A DNA stretch of 46,272 nt from an uncultured Clostridia bacterium (GCA_944354265.1 CALVPX010000009.1:1-46272), one strand, 5' to 3'. Counted from the stretch's first letter, positions 31,205 to 40,167 are shown. Made by a program: numbers and translations. Notes: a model not told the origin generated them from the sequence alone.

Positions 31205-31430
31205 ATGGGCGGCATGAATTGCACACTGAAGTGTGCATTGTGGTGAGTAGTTATTTTAAAAATATTTCTCACCTCAATGGAGCAATCTTTGATTGCGAGA
31301 ATTCATGCGCTCATGTTATACAGTAAGTCTAATCTGACGAGCGGAGAGCGCAATTCATGGCGTAGCCAATTCATTGAGGCGATTTATCGCCGAGAATTCA
31401 TAGCGCAGCGCAGTTTGCAATTCATTTTAT
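31205..31430. repeat. mini-hairpin string with GAATTCAT linker
   Basis: Palindromes TGCACACtgaaGTGTGCA, GCAATCtttGATTGC and GCGATttATCGC separated by GAATTCAT or CAATTCAT words. They fill the space before topA. No ORF or clear promoter was found. Confidence 0.65.
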
Positions 31431-31464
31431 AACGGTTATCCAATTTCGGAGTAGTATATTATAT

Positions 31465-33798
31465 ATGGATCTCATCATAGTTGAATCGCCTTCGAAGGCA
31501 AAGACAATTTCAAAATATTTAAAGGGCAAGTACAAGGTCGACGCCTCGGGCGGACATGTGCGCGACCTTCCCGAGCGTACCCTCGGCGTAAAGATAAACG
31601 ACAACTTTGAGCCGCGCTACGAAATTACCCCTAGCAAAAAGGACGTAATAAAGCGCCTCACCGAGGAGGCCAAAAAGGCGGGAAGAGTTTATCTTGCAAC
31701 CGACCCCGACCGCGAGGGCGAGGCCATTTCGTGGCACCTTCAGACCGTTTTGGGCATGGACGCCGACGGCGAAAACAGGGTGGAATTCAACGAAATTTCC
31801 CCCAAGGCCGTCGAAAACGCCTTAAAGCACCCCCGCAAAATCGACTATAACCTCGTCGACGCCCAACAGGCGAGGAGGGTTTTAGACAGGCTCGTCGGCT
31901 ACAAACTTTCGCCCCTTTTGAATAACCGCATACAGAGCGGCCTTTCGGCGGGCAGAGTGCAGTCGGTTGCGCTCCGCCTCATTGTCGACCGCGAAAGGGA
32001 GATTGCCGCCTTCGTACCTGAAGAGTACTATGTGTTCACGGCCGCACTTCAGGACAAGGGGGCAAAGTATTCGCCCTTCAAGGCGACATATCAGCTCAAA
32101 AAGAGCGGCAAGTCCATAACCAAGGAACAGGCGGACGAGGTTGAAAAGGCCGTCCGCGCCGGTCAGTTTGTAGTTACAAAGGTAAAGAGCGGCGTGACGA
32201 AGTCGCACGCGCCCGCGCCCTTCACCACGTCCTCCCTTCAGCAGGACGCCTCAAACAAATTCGGCATGACCTCGCCCGAGACCATGCTCGTTGCACAGCA
32301 CCTGTATGAGGGCATGGACGTCGGCGGCGACCACATAGCGCTCATCACATATATCCGTACCGACTCCACCCGCGTCGCCGTAGAGGCGCAGCAGATGGCG
32401 CGCGAATTTATTAAGAACACCTACGGCGAAAGCTATGTGCCCGCCAAGCCCAACATATACGCCACCAAAAAGGGCGCGCAGGACGCGCACGAGGCCATCC
32501 GCCCCATCAACCTTTCGGTCACGCCCGCAAGCGTAAAGCAGTACCTCGACAGAAAGCACTACAATATATATAAGCTCGTCTACGACCGCTTTGTCGCCTC
32601 GCAGATGGCCGAGGCGCAGTACAACTCCATGCAGATAGAGGCGCAGTCGGCGGGCTACACATTCAAGGCGAGCGGCAAGTCGCTGCTGTTTGCCGGCTTC
32701 ACCGCCGCATATCAGAACGTCACCGAGGGCGACGAGGAGGAGAGCGCAAAGCTCCTTCCCCCCGTGCAGGAGGGCGACGAGCTCAATTTAAACGACCTCT
32801 CAAAGGAGCAGAAGTTCACCCGTCCCCCCTTGAGGTATACCGACGCGTCGCTCGTCAAGACCATGGACGAAAAGGGCATAGGCCGCCCCTCGACCTACGC
32901 CTCCATAATTTCGGTTTTAAATAAGCGCAAGTATGTGGTAAAGGACGGCAAGTATATGGTCCCCACCGAGGTGGCATATAAGATAACCGACATGCTCTGC
33001 CACTACTTCAAGGACATAATGGACGTCGGCTTTACGGCGCACATGGAGGCCGACCTCGACAAGATAGAGGAGGGGGGCGTCGATTGGCACAAGATAATTG
33101 CCGACTTCTACCCCACCTTTGCAGAGCACCTGCGCACCGCCGCCTGCGACGGCGACGAGATGACGGACATCAAGTGCGAAAAGTGCGGCTCCCCCATGAT
33201 ACGCCGCACGGGCAAGTACGGCAAGTACCTCGCCTGCTCAAACTATCCCAAGTGCTCCAACATCGTCAGCGAAACTCAGGCAGAAATTTCAGAGATGCGC
33301 TGCCCCAAGTGCGGCGCCAACATGGTGGTAAAAAGCGGCCGCTACGGCAAATTCCTCGCCTGCCCCAACTACCCCGAGTGCTCCTCCATTCTGCCCATCG
33401 ACGCCAAGATGTCAGAGGAGAAGTGCCCAAACTGCGGGGGAGCTATGCTCATCAAAAAGGGCAAGTACGGCTCGTATATGGAGTGCGTAAACTGCTCCTT
33501 CAAACAGCCCCTCAACTCGCCTGACGGCAAGCCGCGCGAGGGCGAAAAGACTGAGGGCCAGTGCCCCGAGTGCGGCAAGCCCATGCGCAGGATGCGCTCC
33601 AAAAACGGCAAAATTTATTACGGCTGCACGGGCTACCCCGCCTGCAAATTCTTAAGTTGGGACGTGCCCACGGGCGACAAGTGCCCCAAGTGCGGCAAAT
33701 ATCTCATCCGCAAGGGTGGCAAGATAAAGTGCTCTGACAAAAACTGCGACTACTCCGTCGACGCCCCCGAAGAGGAAGGGGAAGATGGCAACGGTTAA
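31465..33798 (+). CDS. topA: DNA topoisomerase I
   Basis: A 777-residue type IA topoisomerase that relaxes negative supercoils. The TOPRIM domain starts LIIVESPSKAKTISKYL, with the acidic triad in DPDREGEAISWH near residue 80. The catalytic Tyr lies in ALITYIRTDSTRVA near residue 296. Five zinc-ribbon modules follow from about residue 568 (CEKCGSPM, CPKCGANM, CPNCGGAM, CPECGKPM and CPKCGKYL). The second-strand motifs C-S/P-NYPKC are intact in the first two; the third has CVNCSF. The ATG lies among TATATTATAT with only CGGAG upstream. Its end overlaps trmFO by 14 bases. Confidence 0.97.
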   Translation: MDLIIVESPSKAKTISKYLKGKYKVDASGGHVRDLPERTLGVKINDNFEPRYEITPSKKDVIKRLTEEAKKAGRVYLATDPDREGEAISWHLQTVLGMDADGENRVEFNEISPKAVENALKHPRKIDYNLVDAQQARRVLDRLVGYKLSPLLNNRIQSGLSAGRVQSVALRLIVDREREIAAFVPEEYYVFTAALQDKGAKYSPFKATYQLKKSGKSITKEQADEVEKAVRAGQFVVTKVKSGVTKSHAPAPFTTSSLQQDASNKFGMTSPETMLVAQHLYEGMDVGGDHIALITYIRTDSTRVAVEAQQMAREFIKNTYGESYVPAKPNIYATKKGAQDAHEAIRPINLSVTPASVKQYLDRKHYNIYKLVYDRFVASQMAEAQYNSMQIEAQSAGYTFKASGKSLLFAGFTAAYQNVTEGDEEESAKLLPPVQEGDELNLNDLSKEQKFTRPPLRYTDASLVKTMDEKGIGRPSTYASIISVLNKRKYVVKDGKYMVPTEVAYKITDMLCHYFKDIMDVGFTAHMEADLDKIEEGGVDWHKIIADFYPTFAEHLRTAACDGDEMTDIKCEKCGSPMIRRTGKYGKYLACSNYPKCSNIVSETQAEISEMRCPKCGANMVVKSGRYGKFLACPNYPECSSILPIDAKMSEEKCPNCGGAMLIKKGKYGSYMECVNCSFKQPLNSPDGKPREGEKTEGQCPECGKPMRRMRSKNGKIYYGCTGYPACKFLSWDVPTGDKCPKCGKYLIRKGGKIKCSDKNCDYSVDAPEEEGEDGNG

Positions 33799-35092
33799 GG
33801 TCATCGGCGCAGGGCTTGCCGGCTGCGAGGCGGCTTACCGCCTTGCAAACGCAGGCCGCAGCGTGCGCCTGTACGACATAAAGCCTTCCCGTTTTACCCC
33901 CGCACATTCAAACGCCGACTTCGGCGAGCTTGTGTGCTCCAACTCGCTCAAGGGCAACGACCCTTACACCAACGCCTGCGGCCTTTTAAAGCAGGAGATG
34001 AGGGAGCTTGATTCTCTCGTCATCGAGGCGGCGGACGCCACAAAGGTGCCTGCGGGCGGCGCCCTCGCCGTCGACAGGGAGCAGTTCGCGGAATATATAA
34101 CGCATAAAATTACCTCCCACCCCAACATAGAGGTGGTGTGTGAGGAGGTCACCGCCCTCCCCTCGGACGAGTGGTGCATAGTCGCCACGGGCCCGCTGAC
34201 CTGCGACGGGTTAGCCGGGGACATAAAGGCAAAGCTTGGCGGGGAACTGCACTTTTACGACGCCTCAGCCCCCATAGTCTCCCGTGAGTCGATAGACATG
34301 TCCCATGCCTTCGTGGGCGACAGGTACGGCCGCGGCGGCGATGACTACATAAACTGTCCCTTGAACAGAGAGGAGTACGAGCTGTTCGTAACTCAACTTC
34401 TCGGCGCCCAAAGGGCAGTGCTCCACGACTTTGAAAAGGGCGAAATTTTTGAAGGCTGCATGCCCGTGGAGGTCATGGCGGCGCGCGGGCAGGACACCCT
34501 GCGCTTCGGACCCTTCAAGCCCGTGGGGCTTAAGGATAAGGACGGCAACAAGTTCTATGCCGTGCTGCAGCTCAGGAAGGAGAACGCCCAAGGTTCGGCA
34601 TACAACCTAGTCGGCTGTCAGACCAATTTAAAGTTCCCCGAACAGAAGAGGGTGTTTTCGCTCATTCCCGCCCTCAGGAACGCCGAGTTTTTGCGCTACG
34701 GCGTAATGCACCGCAACACTTACATAAATTCCCCGCAGTGCCTCAATGCCGATTTTTCGCTTAAAGCGGACGGCAAGGTCTTCTTCGCCGGGCAGATAAC
34801 GGGCGTGGAGGGATATGTGGAGAGCGCGGCAAGCGGACTTTTGGCAGCCATTCACATGGACAGAAAGCTCAAAGGCGCATTGCCTGCAGTGCCTGAGGAC
34901 ACCTGTATTTTGGGTGCTCTGTCGGCACATATATCGGTGGCAAACGCAAATTTCACGCCCATGAACGCCAACTTCGGCATACTCAGGGCGTGCGAACAGC
35001 CCATACGCGACAAAAAACAGCGCTACGCCCACCTTGCGCGGCGCTCGCTTGAATATATCGGGCAGTATAAACAACTTATTGATAAGGATTAA
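33785..35092 (+). CDS. trmFO: tRNA m5U54 methyltransferase TrmFO
   Basis: A 435-residue folate/FAD-dependent enzyme that methylates U54 of tRNA using 5,10-methylenetetrahydrofolate. The FAD motif VIGAGLAGCEAA is at residues 6-17. Family motifs include FGELVCSNSLKGND near 40, RFGPFKPVGL near 240, and the C-terminal ITGVEGYVESAASGLLA with MNANFGI. It is encoded between topA and hslU as in many Bacillota. SD GGAAGGGG is inside topA. Confidence 0.96.
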   Translation: MATVKVIGAGLAGCEAAYRLANAGRSVRLYDIKPSRFTPAHSNADFGELVCSNSLKGNDPYTNACGLLKQEMRELDSLVIEAADATKVPAGGALAVDREQFAEYITHKITSHPNIEVVCEEVTALPSDEWCIVATGPLTCDGLAGDIKAKLGGELHFYDASAPIVSRESIDMSHAFVGDRYGRGGDDYINCPLNREEYELFVTQLLGAQRAVLHDFEKGEIFEGCMPVEVMAARGQDTLRFGPFKPVGLKDKDGNKFYAVLQLRKENAQGSAYNLVGCQTNLKFPEQKRVFSLIPALRNAEFLRYGVMHRNTYINSPQCLNADFSLKADGKVFFAGQITGVEGYVESAASGLLAAIHMDRKLKGALPAVPEDTCILGALSAHISVANANFTPMNANFGILRACEQPIRDKKQRYAHLARRSLEYIGQYKQLIDKD

Positions 35093-35094
35093 CT

Positions 35095-36438
35095 ATGGAT
35101 TATTTGACACCCAAACAGACAGTTCACGAATTGAATAAGTATATAATAGGTCAGGACGAGGCCAAAAAGGCGGTGGCAATAGCCCTGAGAAACCGCTACC
35201 GCCGCGCTCAACTCTCCCCCGAACTGAGGGAGGAGGTCACCCCTAAAAATATAATCATGAAGGGCCCCACGGGCGTCGGAAAGACCGAAATCGCAAGGAG
35301 GCTTGCAAAGCTTGTAAAGGCTCCCTTCTTAAAGGTCGAGGCCACAAAGTATACCGAAGTCGGCTACGTCGGCAGGGACGTCGAGAGCATGATACGCGAC
35401 TTGGCCGAGTGCGCCATTCGCCTCGTCAAGGAGGAAAAGACGCAGGAGGTCAGCTACAAGGCCATGGCCATTGCCGAGCGCAGAATTGCCAAGGTGCTCG
35501 CCGAAATAAAGAAGGACGAGCGGGGCGAATTTTCGCGCGAGGTGTTCGAAAATAACCTCGTCGACGACATTCACGCGGGCAAGTACGATTCTACGATGAT
35601 CGAAATCGAAGTTGCCGACAACCCCAAGCCCATAGAGCTCTCCCCCGGTCAGGGCGCGGCGATAGATTTGGGCTCGGTGTTCGGCTCCCTCGGCATGAAC
35701 CGCAAAAAGAAGAGGCGCATCTCCGTGCGCGAGGCGCGCAACCTTTTAATGGCGGAGGAGGCGGATAAGCTGATAGACAACGATTCCGTTCAGACCGAGG
35801 CCATCCGCCGCGCCGAAAACGACGGCATAATCTTCATCGACGAGATAGATAAAATTGCAGGCGGCTCCCGCGGGGGCGGTCCCGATGTCTCCCGCGAGGG
35901 CGTTCAGCGCGACATATTGCCCATCGTCGAGGGCTGCACGGTCATGACCAAGTACGGCCCCATAAAGACCGACTACATTCTCTTCATCGCCGCGGGCGCC
36001 TTCCATGTGTCCAAGGTTGAAGATTTAATTCCCGAATTTTTGGGCCGCTTCCCCGTCCTCGTAGAGCTCAACAGCTTGAAGAAGGAGGACTTCGTCAACA
36101 TTTTAACGCAGACGCACAACGCCATAACCATGCAGTATTCTGCTCTTCTCGGCGTCGACAACATAGATCTGCAGTTCAAGCCGGACGCAATTGAGCGCAT
36201 AGCCGAAGTCGCCGAAGAGCTCAACAACACTTCCGAAGATATCGGCGCGCGCCGCCTTCACACCGTAATGGAGTACCTTTTGGAGGACATCTCCTTCGAG
36301 GCGGGCGGTAACGACTATCCCCTCGTCACCGTGGAGATCAACAAGAAGTACGTCGACGACCACATCGGCAAGCTCATGCAGGTCTGCGGCGGAAGAAAGC
36401 ATCTCAAGGTCACGGGCTTCGCCAACTCCGAAGAATAA
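35095..36438 (+). CDS. hslU: HslU (ClpY) ATPase without adjacent HslV
   Basis: A 447-residue AAA+ unfoldase. Walker A GPTGVGKTEIARRL is near residue 57, GYVGRDVESMIRDL near 93, Walker B IIFIDEIDKIAGG near 244, and sensor regions EFLGRFP follow. HslU normally feeds the HslV protease, whose gene (with xerC/codV) usually lies between trmFO and hslU; both are missing here. HslU proteins usually end in a DLS-x-FIL-type tail that docks in HslV. Here, after VEINKKYVDDHIGKL, the tail is MQVCGGRKHLKVTGFANSEE instead. It may therefore act alone as a chaperone or with another protease. It follows trmFO by two bases. Confidence 0.93.
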   Translation: MDYLTPKQTVHELNKYIIGQDEAKKAVAIALRNRYRRAQLSPELREEVTPKNIIMKGPTGVGKTEIARRLAKLVKAPFLKVEATKYTEVGYVGRDVESMIRDLAECAIRLVKEEKTQEVSYKAMAIAERRIAKVLAEIKKDERGEFSREVFENNLVDDIHAGKYDSTMIEIEVADNPKPIELSPGQGAAIDLGSVFGSLGMNRKKKRRISVREARNLLMAEEADKLIDNDSVQTEAIRRAENDGIIFIDEIDKIAGGSRGGGPDVSREGVQRDILPIVEGCTVMTKYGPIKTDYILFIAAGAFHVSKVEDLIPEFLGRFPVLVELNSLKKEDFVNILTQTHNAITMQYSALLGVDNIDLQFKPDAIERIAEVAEELNNTSEDIGARRLHTVMEYLLEDISFEAGGNDYPLVTVEINKKYVDDHIGKLMQVCGGRKHLKVTGFANSEE

Positions 36439-36439
36439 T

Positions 36440-36610
36440 AAACTTAAAATATACTTCGCAATACGGTGTTGCGCTGCGGCAACCTTCGGTCATTTACGTC
36501 TTAGTAAACTCCCTCAGGTTTTCCTCGCGCGCCTTGTCTTGCTCGCATCTTTTAAGTTTTTGTTAGTTAACATTTAATATAGATAGTCAACGTCGTTAGA
36601 CAAGACTTTT
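36440..36610. other. gap between hslU and hisS
   Basis: A hairpin-rich stretch including GGTTGCGC-like arms (TGTTGCGCTGCGGCAAC), then CTCCCTCAGGTTTTCCTCGC and CTTGTCTTGCTCG. It looks like another dispersed-repeat fragment but has no second copy in this window. No ORF or strong promoter. Confidence 0.4.
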
Positions 36611-36622
36611 GTGAGGATTTAT

Positions 36623-37894
36623 ATGATTAATATTCCCAAGGGCACAAAGGACGTTCTGCCTGCCCAATCATACAAATGGCAGTTTGTGGAGGACTGCGCG
36701 CGCAGGGTGGCGCGGCAGTTCAACATAAGGGAGGTGCGCACCCCCGTGTTCGAGCATACCGAGCTGTTTGCCCGCGGCGTGGGCGACACCACCGATATCG
36801 TCAACAAAGAGATGTACACCTTTGTGGATAAAGGCGGCCGCTCCGTCACCTTAAAGCCGGAGGGCACCGCGGGCGTGGCGCGCATGTTCATAGAAAACGG
36901 CCTCGCCTCAAGCCCGCTGCCCATGAAGTCCTTCTACATCGCCCCCTGCTACCGCTACGAGCGCCCTCAGGCCGGCCGCCTGCGCGAATTCCACCAATTC
37001 GGCGTAGAGGTCTACGGCTCGCCCGCGCCCGCCGCCGATGCCGAGGTGATCTTTGCCGCATCGTCCTTTTTAAAGGAACTAGGCATAAACGATACGCGGC
37101 TCGAGCTCAACTCCATAGGCTGCAAAACCTGCCGCGCAAGCTACAACGCCGCATTAAAGGAGTATTTCAGACCCCACATCGGCGAAATGTGCGCCACCTG
37201 TCGCGAGCGGTTCGATAAAAATCCCCTCCGCATGCTCGACTGCAAGGAGGATGGCTGCAAAAAAATTGCTGCGGGCGCGCCCAAGATACTTGACTATCTC
37301 TGCCCCGACTGCGCTTCGCACTTCGAGAGCGTAAAAAATCTTCTCGCCGCGCAGGGTATAGAATTTGTTGTCAATCCCAATATAGTAAGGGGGCTTGACT
37401 ACTACACCCGCACCGTGTTCGAGTTTGTGTCCACCTCCATAGGCGCGCAGGGCACTGTGTGCGCGGGCGGCAGGTACGACGGGCTCATCGCCGAACTCGG
37501 CGGCCCCCAAACTCCCGCCGTGGGCTTTGCCGCAGGGCTTGAAAGGCTGATACTCTTAATGGAGAACACCTCCGTGCCCTTCCCCGCAGCCCCCGTGCCC
37601 GACATATACATCGCCGGCATGGACGATGAAAGCCGCGCAAAGGCGTTCGCCCTCGCAGGTCAGCTGCGTTCGCAGGACGTTTCTGCCGAATGTGACCTCA
37701 TGGAGCGTTCGGTAAAGGCGCAGCTCAAGTATGCGGACAAGTTGGGCGCCACATTTGTGGCGGTCATCGGCGAAAACGAGCTCAAGGAAGGCGCTGTAAA
37801 CGTCAAAAAAATGGCTGACGGCAGTTCGCAGAACGTGCCGTTCGATGGCCTTTGCAATTATATAAAGACTCAAGGAGGAAATTTTAATGGCTGA
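36623..37894 (+). CDS. hisS: histidyl-tRNA synthetase
   Basis: A 423-residue class II synthetase that charges tRNA-His. Class II motif 2 is YRYERPQAGRLREFHQFGVEVYG near residue 112; the histidine motifs GLDYYTRTVFEF near 258 and GGRYDGLI near 285 are present; motif 3 is GFAAGLERL. A C-terminal anticodon-binding domain follows from about 328. ATG 36623, six bases after GAGG, is preferred over GTG 36611. No T-box precedes it. It overlaps trx by eight bases. Confidence 0.96.
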   Translation: MINIPKGTKDVLPAQSYKWQFVEDCARRVARQFNIREVRTPVFEHTELFARGVGDTTDIVNKEMYTFVDKGGRSVTLKPEGTAGVARMFIENGLASSPLPMKSFYIAPCYRYERPQAGRLREFHQFGVEVYGSPAPAADAEVIFAASSFLKELGINDTRLELNSIGCKTCRASYNAALKEYFRPHIGEMCATCRERFDKNPLRMLDCKEDGCKKIAAGAPKILDYLCPDCASHFESVKNLLAAQGIEFVVNPNIVRGLDYYTRTVFEFVSTSIGAQGTVCAGGRYDGLIAELGGPQTPAVGFAAGLERLILLMENTSVPFPAAPVPDIYIAGMDDESRAKAFALAGQLRSQDVSAECDLMERSVKAQLKYADKLGATFVAVIGENELKEGAVNVKKMADGSSQNVPFDGLCNYIKTQGGNFNG

Positions 37895-38201
37895 AAAGGT
37901 AAATTCCGCTCAGTTTAACGAGCTTTTAAAGGGCGACAAGCCCGTGGTGTGCGACTTCTTCGCAACGTGGTGCGGTCCCTGCAAAATGCTTGCACCCGTC
38001 TTGGAACAGGTCGCTGCGCAGTATTCAGACAGGGCCGTGTTTGTTAAGGTGGATGTCGACGAATGTGTCGACCTCGCTTCGCGTTACGGCATAATGTCCA
38101 TTCCCTACGTCGCTATCTTCAAGGGCGGCGAAATGACGGCAAAGTCCTTAGGCTTCATGCCCAAGGCAGAGCTTGAGCAGTTTTTGGACGACAATTTATA
38201 A
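37887..38201 (+). CDS. trx: thioredoxin
   Basis: A 104-residue thioredoxin with the redox motif WCGPCK at residues 30-35, preceded by VVCDFFAT, and the cis-proline loop SIPYVAIFKGGE near residue 72. It reduces protein disulfides, being recycled by thioredoxin reductase. Its SD (AAGGAGG) and start lie in the end of hisS, so it is cotranscribed with it. A GC hairpin follows. Confidence 0.96.
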   Translation: MAEKVNSAQFNELLKGDKPVVCDFFATWCGPCKMLAPVLEQVAAQYSDRAVFVKVDVDECVDLASRYGIMSIPYVAIFKGGEMTAKSLGFMPKAELEQFLDDNL

Positions 38202-38221
38202 AATCTGACTGTCGCAAACTT

Positions 38222-38262
38222 AAGCGGCGGGCGGGGCGCACTGTGTGCGCCCCCACCCGCCA
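38222..38262. repeat. left bracketing palindrome of TA locus 2
   Basis: GGCGGGcGGGGCGCAC-tgt-GTGCGCCCCcACCCGCC. The same hairpin occurs at 38627-38661 on the other side of the toxin/antisense locus. It also terminates hisS-trx. Confidence 0.7.
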
Positions 38263-38284
38263 AAATAAAATTATGACAAAACCA

Positions 38285-38313
38285 TTGACAAAAATTGTTT
38301 TGTTGAATATAAT
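38285..38313 (+). promoter_or_regulatory. promoter of antisense RNA 2
   Basis: TTGACA (38285-38290), 17-bp spacer, TATAAT (38308-38313). Perfect consensus, with no ORF behind it. Confidence 0.85.
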
Positions 38314-38319
38314 AAAAGT

Positions 38320-38415
38320 AGACAAGGGCGTTAACCGATTAGCGGTTAGCCTGATGTTATAAGTAATTTTTTAAAATGACTACCTCAATCAGGATCCGAG
38401 GTAGTCATTTTTTAT
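38320..38415 (+). ncRNA. candidate antisense RNA antitoxin (copy 2)
   Basis: Predicted RNA of about 95 nt. It starts AGTAGACAAGGGCG, then a hairpin AACCG-attag-CGGTT and AG, the same elements as the antisense RNA at 5776-5872. It ends in the shared terminator, where it is complementary to the 3' end of peptide gene 2. No ORF. Confidence 0.7.
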
Positions 38416-38416
38416 A
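38374..38416. terminator. bidirectional terminator shared by peptide gene 2 and its antisense RNA
   Basis: AAATGACTACCTC (38374-38386) pairs with GAGGTAGTCATTT (38398-38410). A T-run follows on the plus strand (to 38414) and the minus strand has one as well (plus-strand AAAA before the stem). The last codons of the peptide lie within the stem. Confidence 0.85.
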
Positions 38417-38508
38417 CGTATGGTGACGATATTCCTGTTGATCGTTACAGATACAACCAAGCCTTTGCGGATGAGCCACAGAAGAAAAAGGAAATCTTCG
38501 TTCGTCAT
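38389..38508 (-). CDS. 39-residue hydrophobic peptide, candidate type I toxin (copy 2)
   Basis: Peptide MTNEDFLFLLWLIRKGLV followed by VSVTINRNIVTIRIKNDYLGS. A hydrophobic stretch at residues 6-13, then a basic residue pair, then the V-S-V-T-x-N and V-T-I-R-I-K tail shared with copy 1 at 5682. The SD AAAAAGGAGGTG is 100 percent conserved with copy 1, as is the leader just upstream; the frame stays open to 38613, but the SD picks this start. The ORF ends inside the terminator hairpin. The antisense promoter lies 70-100 bp beyond the stop. The peptide bodies have drifted while the expression signals have not, which implies selection on the regulation. Toxicity is inferred, not shown. Confidence 0.75.
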   Translation of the reverse strand: MTNEDFLFLLWLIRKGLVVSVTINRNIVTIRIKNDYLGS

Positions 38509-38514
38509 ATGTAT

Positions 38515-38535
38515 CACCTCCTTTTTGAGGAAGTG
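38515..38535 (-). promoter_or_regulatory. hairpin sequestering the SD of peptide gene 2
   Basis: On the minus strand CACTTCC (38535-38529) pairs with GGAGGTG (38521-38515) across a 7-nt loop TCAAAAA. The same 7-bp stem is present in locus 1. Confidence 0.7.
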
Positions 38536-38584
38536 CCAACCACCTTGGGACGCCCTTTCTACCGGCAGAATGCTGCCTAAATAT

Positions 38585-38613
38585 ATTATATAATGACGAG
38601 GAAGATTTGTCAA
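38585..38613 (-). promoter_or_regulatory. promoter of peptide gene 2
   Basis: Minus strand TTGACA (38613-38608), 17-bp spacer, TATAAT (38590-38585). Predicted start near 38578; the leader of about 70 nt contains the hairpin GGCAGCATTCTGCC. Confidence 0.85.
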
Positions 38614-38626
38614 ATAATAATTTTAG

Positions 38627-38661
38627 GGCGGGGCGCACTGTGTGCGCCCCGCCCGCCGCAT
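38627..38661. repeat. right bracketing palindrome of TA locus 2
   Basis: GGGCGGGGCGCAC-tgt-GTGCGCCCCGCCC. It matches the core of the hairpin at 38222-38262. Confidence 0.7.
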
Positions 38662-38703
38662 TTTTGACCATAAATAATTTTTAATCAAATTATATTCAAA
38701 CCA

Positions 38704-38732
38704 TTGTATATTTTTAAAATATGTGATATAAT
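38704..38732 (+). promoter_or_regulatory. promoter of glyA
   Basis: TTGTAT (38704-38709), 17-bp spacer, TATAAT (38727-38732), 32 bp before the start. No riboswitch is evident in the short leader. Confidence 0.7.
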
Positions 38733-38764
38733 TGCTGCATAAATATTAATTTTGGAGAAAAATA

Positions 38765-40015
38765 ATGATAGATATCTCGCTCATCGAACAGACCGACCCC
38801 GAAGTTGCCGAGGCGCTGAAGCTTGAACTTTCGCGTCAGCAGGGCAATATTGAGCTCATAGCAAGCGAAAACTTTGTCTCTCCCGCGGTAATGGCCGCGG
38901 CGGGCAGCCACCTCACAAATAAGTATGCCGAAGGCTACCCCGGACACCGCTACTACGGCGGCTGCCAATTTGTTGACATTGCCGAAAACCTCGCCCGCGA
39001 CAGGTTAAAGCAGCTCTTCGGCTGTGAATACTGCAACGTTCAGCCCCACTCGGGCGCAAGTGCAAACCTCGCCGTGTTCTTCGCCGTGCTTCAGCCCGGC
39101 GACACGGTCATGGGCATGAACCTCGCCCACGGCGGCCACCTTTCACACGGCTCACCCATCAACATCTCGGGCAAGTACTTCAACATAGTGCCCTACGGCG
39201 TCAGCAAGGACACACAGACTATAGACTACGACGAAATGGAGCGCATAGCCCTCGAGTGCAGACCTAAGATGATAGTTTCGGGCGCGAGCGCCTATCCAAG
39301 AGTCATCGATTTCGCCCGCATAAGGGAGATCTGCGACAAGGTCGGCGCCTACATGATGGTAGATATCGCCCACATAGCAGGCCTCGTCGCTGCGGGACTG
39401 CACCCCTCGCCCGTGCCCTATGCAGATTTTGTTACTACCACCACGCACAAGACGCTGCGCGGACCCCGCGGCGGCTTGATAATGTGCAAGGAGCAGTACG
39501 GCAAAATTATCGACAAGGCCGTGTTCCCCGGCATACAGGGCGGCCCCCTGATGCACATAATTGCCGCCAAGGCCGTCGCCTTCAAGGAGGCGCTTGACCC
39601 CTCGTTCAACGAGTATCAGAAGCAGATAGTTGCAAACGCCAAGGCTATAGCGGACGAATTTTCAAAGCTCGGCGTAAACATGGTCTCGGGCGGAACGGAC
39701 AACCACCTCATTCTCTTAGACCTCACCTCCAAGGGCATGACGGGCAAGGAGCTCGAAAAGATGCTCGACGAGGTGCACATCACCGTCAACAAGAACGCCA
39801 TTCCCTTTGACACGCAAAAGCCCTTCGTCACCTCGGGCATACGCATAGGCACGCCCGCCATGACCACCCGCGGCATGAAGGAGCCCGAAGCGCGCAAGAT
39901 TGCACAGCTCATAACCAAGGTAATAGAGGAGAGGGAGGGCGCCTTCGAATACGTCACCGCAGAGGTGGCAAAGCTCTGCGCGGCATTCCCCTTATATGCA
40001 GATATAGTCAGGTGA
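38765..40015 (+). CDS. glyA: serine hydroxymethyltransferase
   Basis: A 416-residue PLP enzyme that interconverts serine and glycine while making 5,10-methylenetetrahydrofolate, the cofactor that TrmFO also uses. Visible are [17 protein letters not shown] near residue 30, [13 protein letters not shown] near 55, and the PLP-lysine motif [14 protein letters not shown] near 223. Length is normal. SD TTGGAGAAAA lies before the ATG. It is monocistronic. Confidence 0.97.
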   Translation: MIDISLIEQTDPEVAEALKLELSRQQGNIELIASENFVSPAVMAAAGSHLTNKYAEGYPGHRYYGGCQFVDIAENLARDRLKQLFGCEYCNVQPHSGASANLAVFFAVLQPGDTVMGMNLAHGGHLSHGSPINISGKYFNIVPYGVSKDTQTIDYDEMERIALECRPKMIVSGASAYPRVIDFARIREICDKVGAYMMVDIAHIAGLVAAGLHPSPVPYADFVTTTTHKTLRGPRGGLIMCKEQYGKIIDKAVFPGIQGGPLMHIIAAKAVAFKEALDPSFNEYQKQIVANAKAIADEFSKLGVNMVSGGTDNHLILLDLTSKGMTGKELEKMLDEVHITVNKNAIPFDTQKPFVTSGIRIGTPAMTTRGMKEPEARKIAQLITKVIEEREGAFEYVTAEVAKLCAAFPLYADIVR

Positions 40016-40138
40016 TTGCAATTTAACGGCTGTTTGACCCTTGTCCGCATATGGCGCGGCGGAAAAATATGCGCCGCACATATGCCATGAAAACAATTTA
40101 ATTTACGGACACACTTGATTTACTCCTTTAATTTAAGT

Positions 40139-40167
40139 GCGGCGACGGACACATGTCCGCCGCCGCA
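40139..40167. terminator. GGACACATGTCC palindrome, copy 1
   Basis: GCGGCGacGGACA-ca-TGTCCgCCGCCGC. It recurs at 42608-42637 and, altered, at 43450-43479, so copies bracket the secreted/membrane gene pair. It probably terminates glyA. Confidence 0.65.

Noticed and set aside
38389-38613. A longer 74-residue reading of the peptide gene at locus 2.
   Set aside because: The frame stays open upstream, but the SD, the conserved leader and the paralogue at 5682 all fix the start at 38508. The extra sequence is the promoter and leader.
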